In this document: in pieces, positions 5,892 to 7,382 of the stretch
Layout of the letters: each line of letters begins with the position of its first letter
Numbering within the stretch: the stretch's first letter is position 1
Source of the DNA: JBAZOJ01 sp041648755
GTDB lineage: Bacteria; Planctomycetota; B143-G9
Length of the DNA: 7,382 nucleotides
Direction of reading: 5' to 3'
NCBI GenBank assembly: GCA_041648755.1
Contig: JBAZOJ010000187.1
Span: forward strand, 1 to 7,382
The notes under the pieces: generated by a model
The model's input: only the letters and a program-made list of their open reading frames with translations
Told to the model about the DNA's origin: nothing
Database searches by the model: none
Made by a program: the position numbers and the translations under genes

Positions 5892-7382
5892 CGAGCTTCG
5901 TGCAGCATACACTCCACCCACCCCTCCCCCGCCTCTGATTGCCACCGCCGACACTATGCCATTCGACACACCTCGCTTCGACACCCCTGGCGAATTGCTC
6001 GTTCCACAGGCGGAGCTTGACAATGCCATCCCCAAGGTGCTTCCCAACGGCGACACGGTTACCGTCAGCGTAGAGGTCGAGGACGAACAGGGCAAGCTGA
6101 ACCTGAACTCCATCACCCCTGAGATCCTCCGCGGGCTCTATTTGGCGGTCTTTCGCATAGACCCGAAGGACCTCTCCGCCGAGGACCGCGCCGCCCTCAA
6201 GGCCCACTTCGAGCACCTTATCGACCCAATCGCGATGCTGCGCTTTTCATCGGGCTCGTACGCTCCGCTGCGATCGGTCGAGCAGATCCGCAACTTTTCG
6301 ACCACTGACAGCGGCACTACCTACCAGTTATCGGAAACCGAGTACGAGGCAATGCGGCCGTTTCTGACGGTGCATTCCTGGAGACCAAGCGCGGATGGAT
6401 TCGAGCGCACCCGCCTGACAGAGATTCCGCCCGGCTTACAGGAGGCGAGGTACTTCACGAATTGTTTTGGATGCCCCTATCGGCTGCGCTTCTACGGTTC
6501 CGACAAGGCTGTTCTCGCCGATAGCTTCGCGATTTCTGTTGATGCCGGCAATGCTGGTGCGGAGATTCCCTTCCCCGGGAAGCCGCCGACGGAAGCGCGC
6601 TTTTCCAGCACGAGCGTCGAAGAGTTCCATCCCGTGAATGTCAATACCGCCGACCCGACTGTCCTTCTCGCTCTCTGCCTCGCTCCTATTGACATCTCCA
6701 ATCCTGCCTATGGCCTTCAGGACGCTATTGCCCTCGCCCGGGGAATCAGGGTCTCCGGCAGAGTGAAGAGCATAACCTCGGGATCCGAGCACTCCATAAT
6801 CGAACTGACAGATGACTCAGATGACTTCGCCTCCAAATCCCCCGGCCTCATCACTTGCGGTGGTTGGGTCATCTCGTTCACGCGACTCGACAGGACGCAC
6901 CTCGAATGTCCCGCTGACCTCTCCAGCCTCGCGACCGCCGCGCTGCATCCGCTCGACGTCCGGACGGTCGTCAGGAATACTGCGGATCTCTTTCCCACCG
7001 GCGGCCAGAGCGTTTCGAAGTTCTCTGCTTACCTCGACAGACTGAAGCGCCCGATCGTCTCGGCGGTCTCGTACGACGTCTATACTGTGAACGCGCGCTG
7101 CTCCATCGTATCCCCGAGCGGACAGGAATCGGCCCGCTGGTGCGTAACCGAGTGCGTCTGCGTCGGAAGCCCCCCTTCGGACGAACCTGTCCCAGCCACC
7201 CTCGACACCGAAGCGGACTTCATAGACATCGCTCCTAACTCGCCGACGAACCGCCTCCGCGACCCGATGAAACGTCGAATCTCGCATTCCTGGCTGGCTG
7301 ACAGATCACCTGCGGCAGTAGGCTATCCCGAGACATCACCTCCTTCCCACTGGTTGTCACCGCGTTTGGATGGTTTCATTTA
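5674..7382 (+). CDS. 5' part of third GspK-like minor pseudopilin (gene 3)
   Basis: The frame is open from GTG at 5674 through the window end (569 codons plus two bases), so the 3' end is missing. The start is supported by the GTGA overlap with the gene 2 stop, GGAG 5 nt upstream, and alignment with gene 2: 72 of the first 79 residues are identical by hand count. The features match the GspK core: leader ending R-T-G11, hydrophobic helix 12-34 with Met at mature position 5, a proline-rich linker (79-106), EDEQGKLNLN (136-145), FEHLIDP (179-185), C264-x2-CPYR, and HPVNVNTADPTVL (319-331), which is closer to the standard GspK NVNTA motif than gene 2 is. Closing strands (470-499) align with residues 479-508 of gene 2. 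From there to the end it diverges more (SHSWLADRSP against SPWLLDRSP). The sequence stops before the place where gene 2 has its LamG-like head, so whether gene 3 carries one is unknown. Confidence 0.85.
   Translation, partial: MRPAGECSRTGVALIMVILILAALLAIAVPLVYICHSNETSAARTLDQQIARRYALSALELAKGQLRRGTYENELRAAYTPPTPPPPLIATADTMPFDTPRFDTPGELLVPQAELDNAIPKVLPNGDTVTVSVEVEDEQGKLNLNSITPEILRGLYLAVFRIDPKDLSAEDRAALKAHFEHLIDPIAMLRFSSGSYAPLRSVEQIRNFSTTDSGTTYQLSETEYEAMRPFLTVHSWRPSADGFERTRLTEIPPGLQEARYFTNCFGCPYRLRFYGSDKAVLADSFAISVDAGNAGAEIPFPGKPPTEARFSSTSVEEFHPVNVNTADPTVLLALCLAPIDISNPAYGLQDAIALARGIRVSGRVKSITSGSEHSIIELTDDSDDFASKSPGLITCGGWVISFTRLDRTHLECPADLSSLATAALHPLDVRTVVRNTADLFPTGGQSVSKFSAYLDRLKRPIVSAVSYDVYTVNARCSIVSPSGQESARWCVTECVCVGSPPSDEPVPATLDTEADFIDIAPNSPTNRLRDPMKRRISHSWLADRSPAAVGYPETSPPSHWLSPRLDGFI

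Noticed and set aside
5110..6216. Long antisense open frame (368 codons) across the gene 2/3 junction
   Set aside because: It lies opposite two genes with strong homology support. The matching antisense region at the gene 1/2 junction is broken into short frames, and the predicted protein has no recognisable motif. It is best explained by the third-position C bias of the + strand genes.
6817..7287. Antisense open frame of 156 codons opposite gene 3
   Set aside because: It sits inside the gene 3 coding region, which aligns with gene 2 on the + strand, and has no motif or ribosome binding site of note.

Overview
The window is a piece of a head-to-tail array of very large, paralogous extracytoplasmic proteins, all on the + strand. 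It holds the 3' part of gene 1 (1-1841), a complete gene 2 (1838-5677, 1279 aa) and the 5' part of gene 3 (5674 to the window end). There is no intergenic space: each stop codon overlaps the next start by four bases (TTGA, then GTGA). No RNA gene, insertion sequence, CRISPR array, terminator or promoter is visible. The only control elements I can support are two Shine-Dalgarno-like GGAG cores inside the 3' ends of the upstream genes.

Genes 2 and 3 begin with a short basic leader ending in Gly, then a hydrophobic helix without Glu at mature position 5. They continue with two Asn-rich motifs (KLNLN near residue 145, and VNLN/VNVNTA near residues 320-330). This is the signature of GspK (T2SSK), the tip minor pseudopilin of type II secretion and related type IV filament machines. 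Behind this ~500-residue core, gene 2 carries a ~770-residue extension that GspK normally lacks: a probable concanavalin A/LamG-like sandwich, three copies of a module whose clear form is RG-x2-G(S/T)-x4-H-x2-G, a Cys-containing insert between the first and second copies, and a strongly conserved C-terminal tail. Gene 1 shows the same extension from the LamG-like part to the stop. Gene 3 is cut off just before it. Taken together, the cluster looks like a translationally coupled set of alternative filament-tip proteins carrying large adhesive or substrate-binding heads.

The gene 1/2 and gene 2/3 junctions lie exactly 3836 bp apart. Because 3836 is not a multiple of three, the three genes occupy three different reading frames. 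DNA identity is highest around the junctions, including perfect blocks of 35, 46 and 41 nt, and lower in the gene middles, which suggests recent duplication or gene conversion.

The organism is probably a Gram-negative-type bacterium of moderately high GC with a strong preference for C at third codon positions. Oversized GspK-like proteins and LamG fusions would fit Planctomycetota or neighbouring candidate phyla, but that placement is inference only. Nothing in the window marks it as phage or plasmid.
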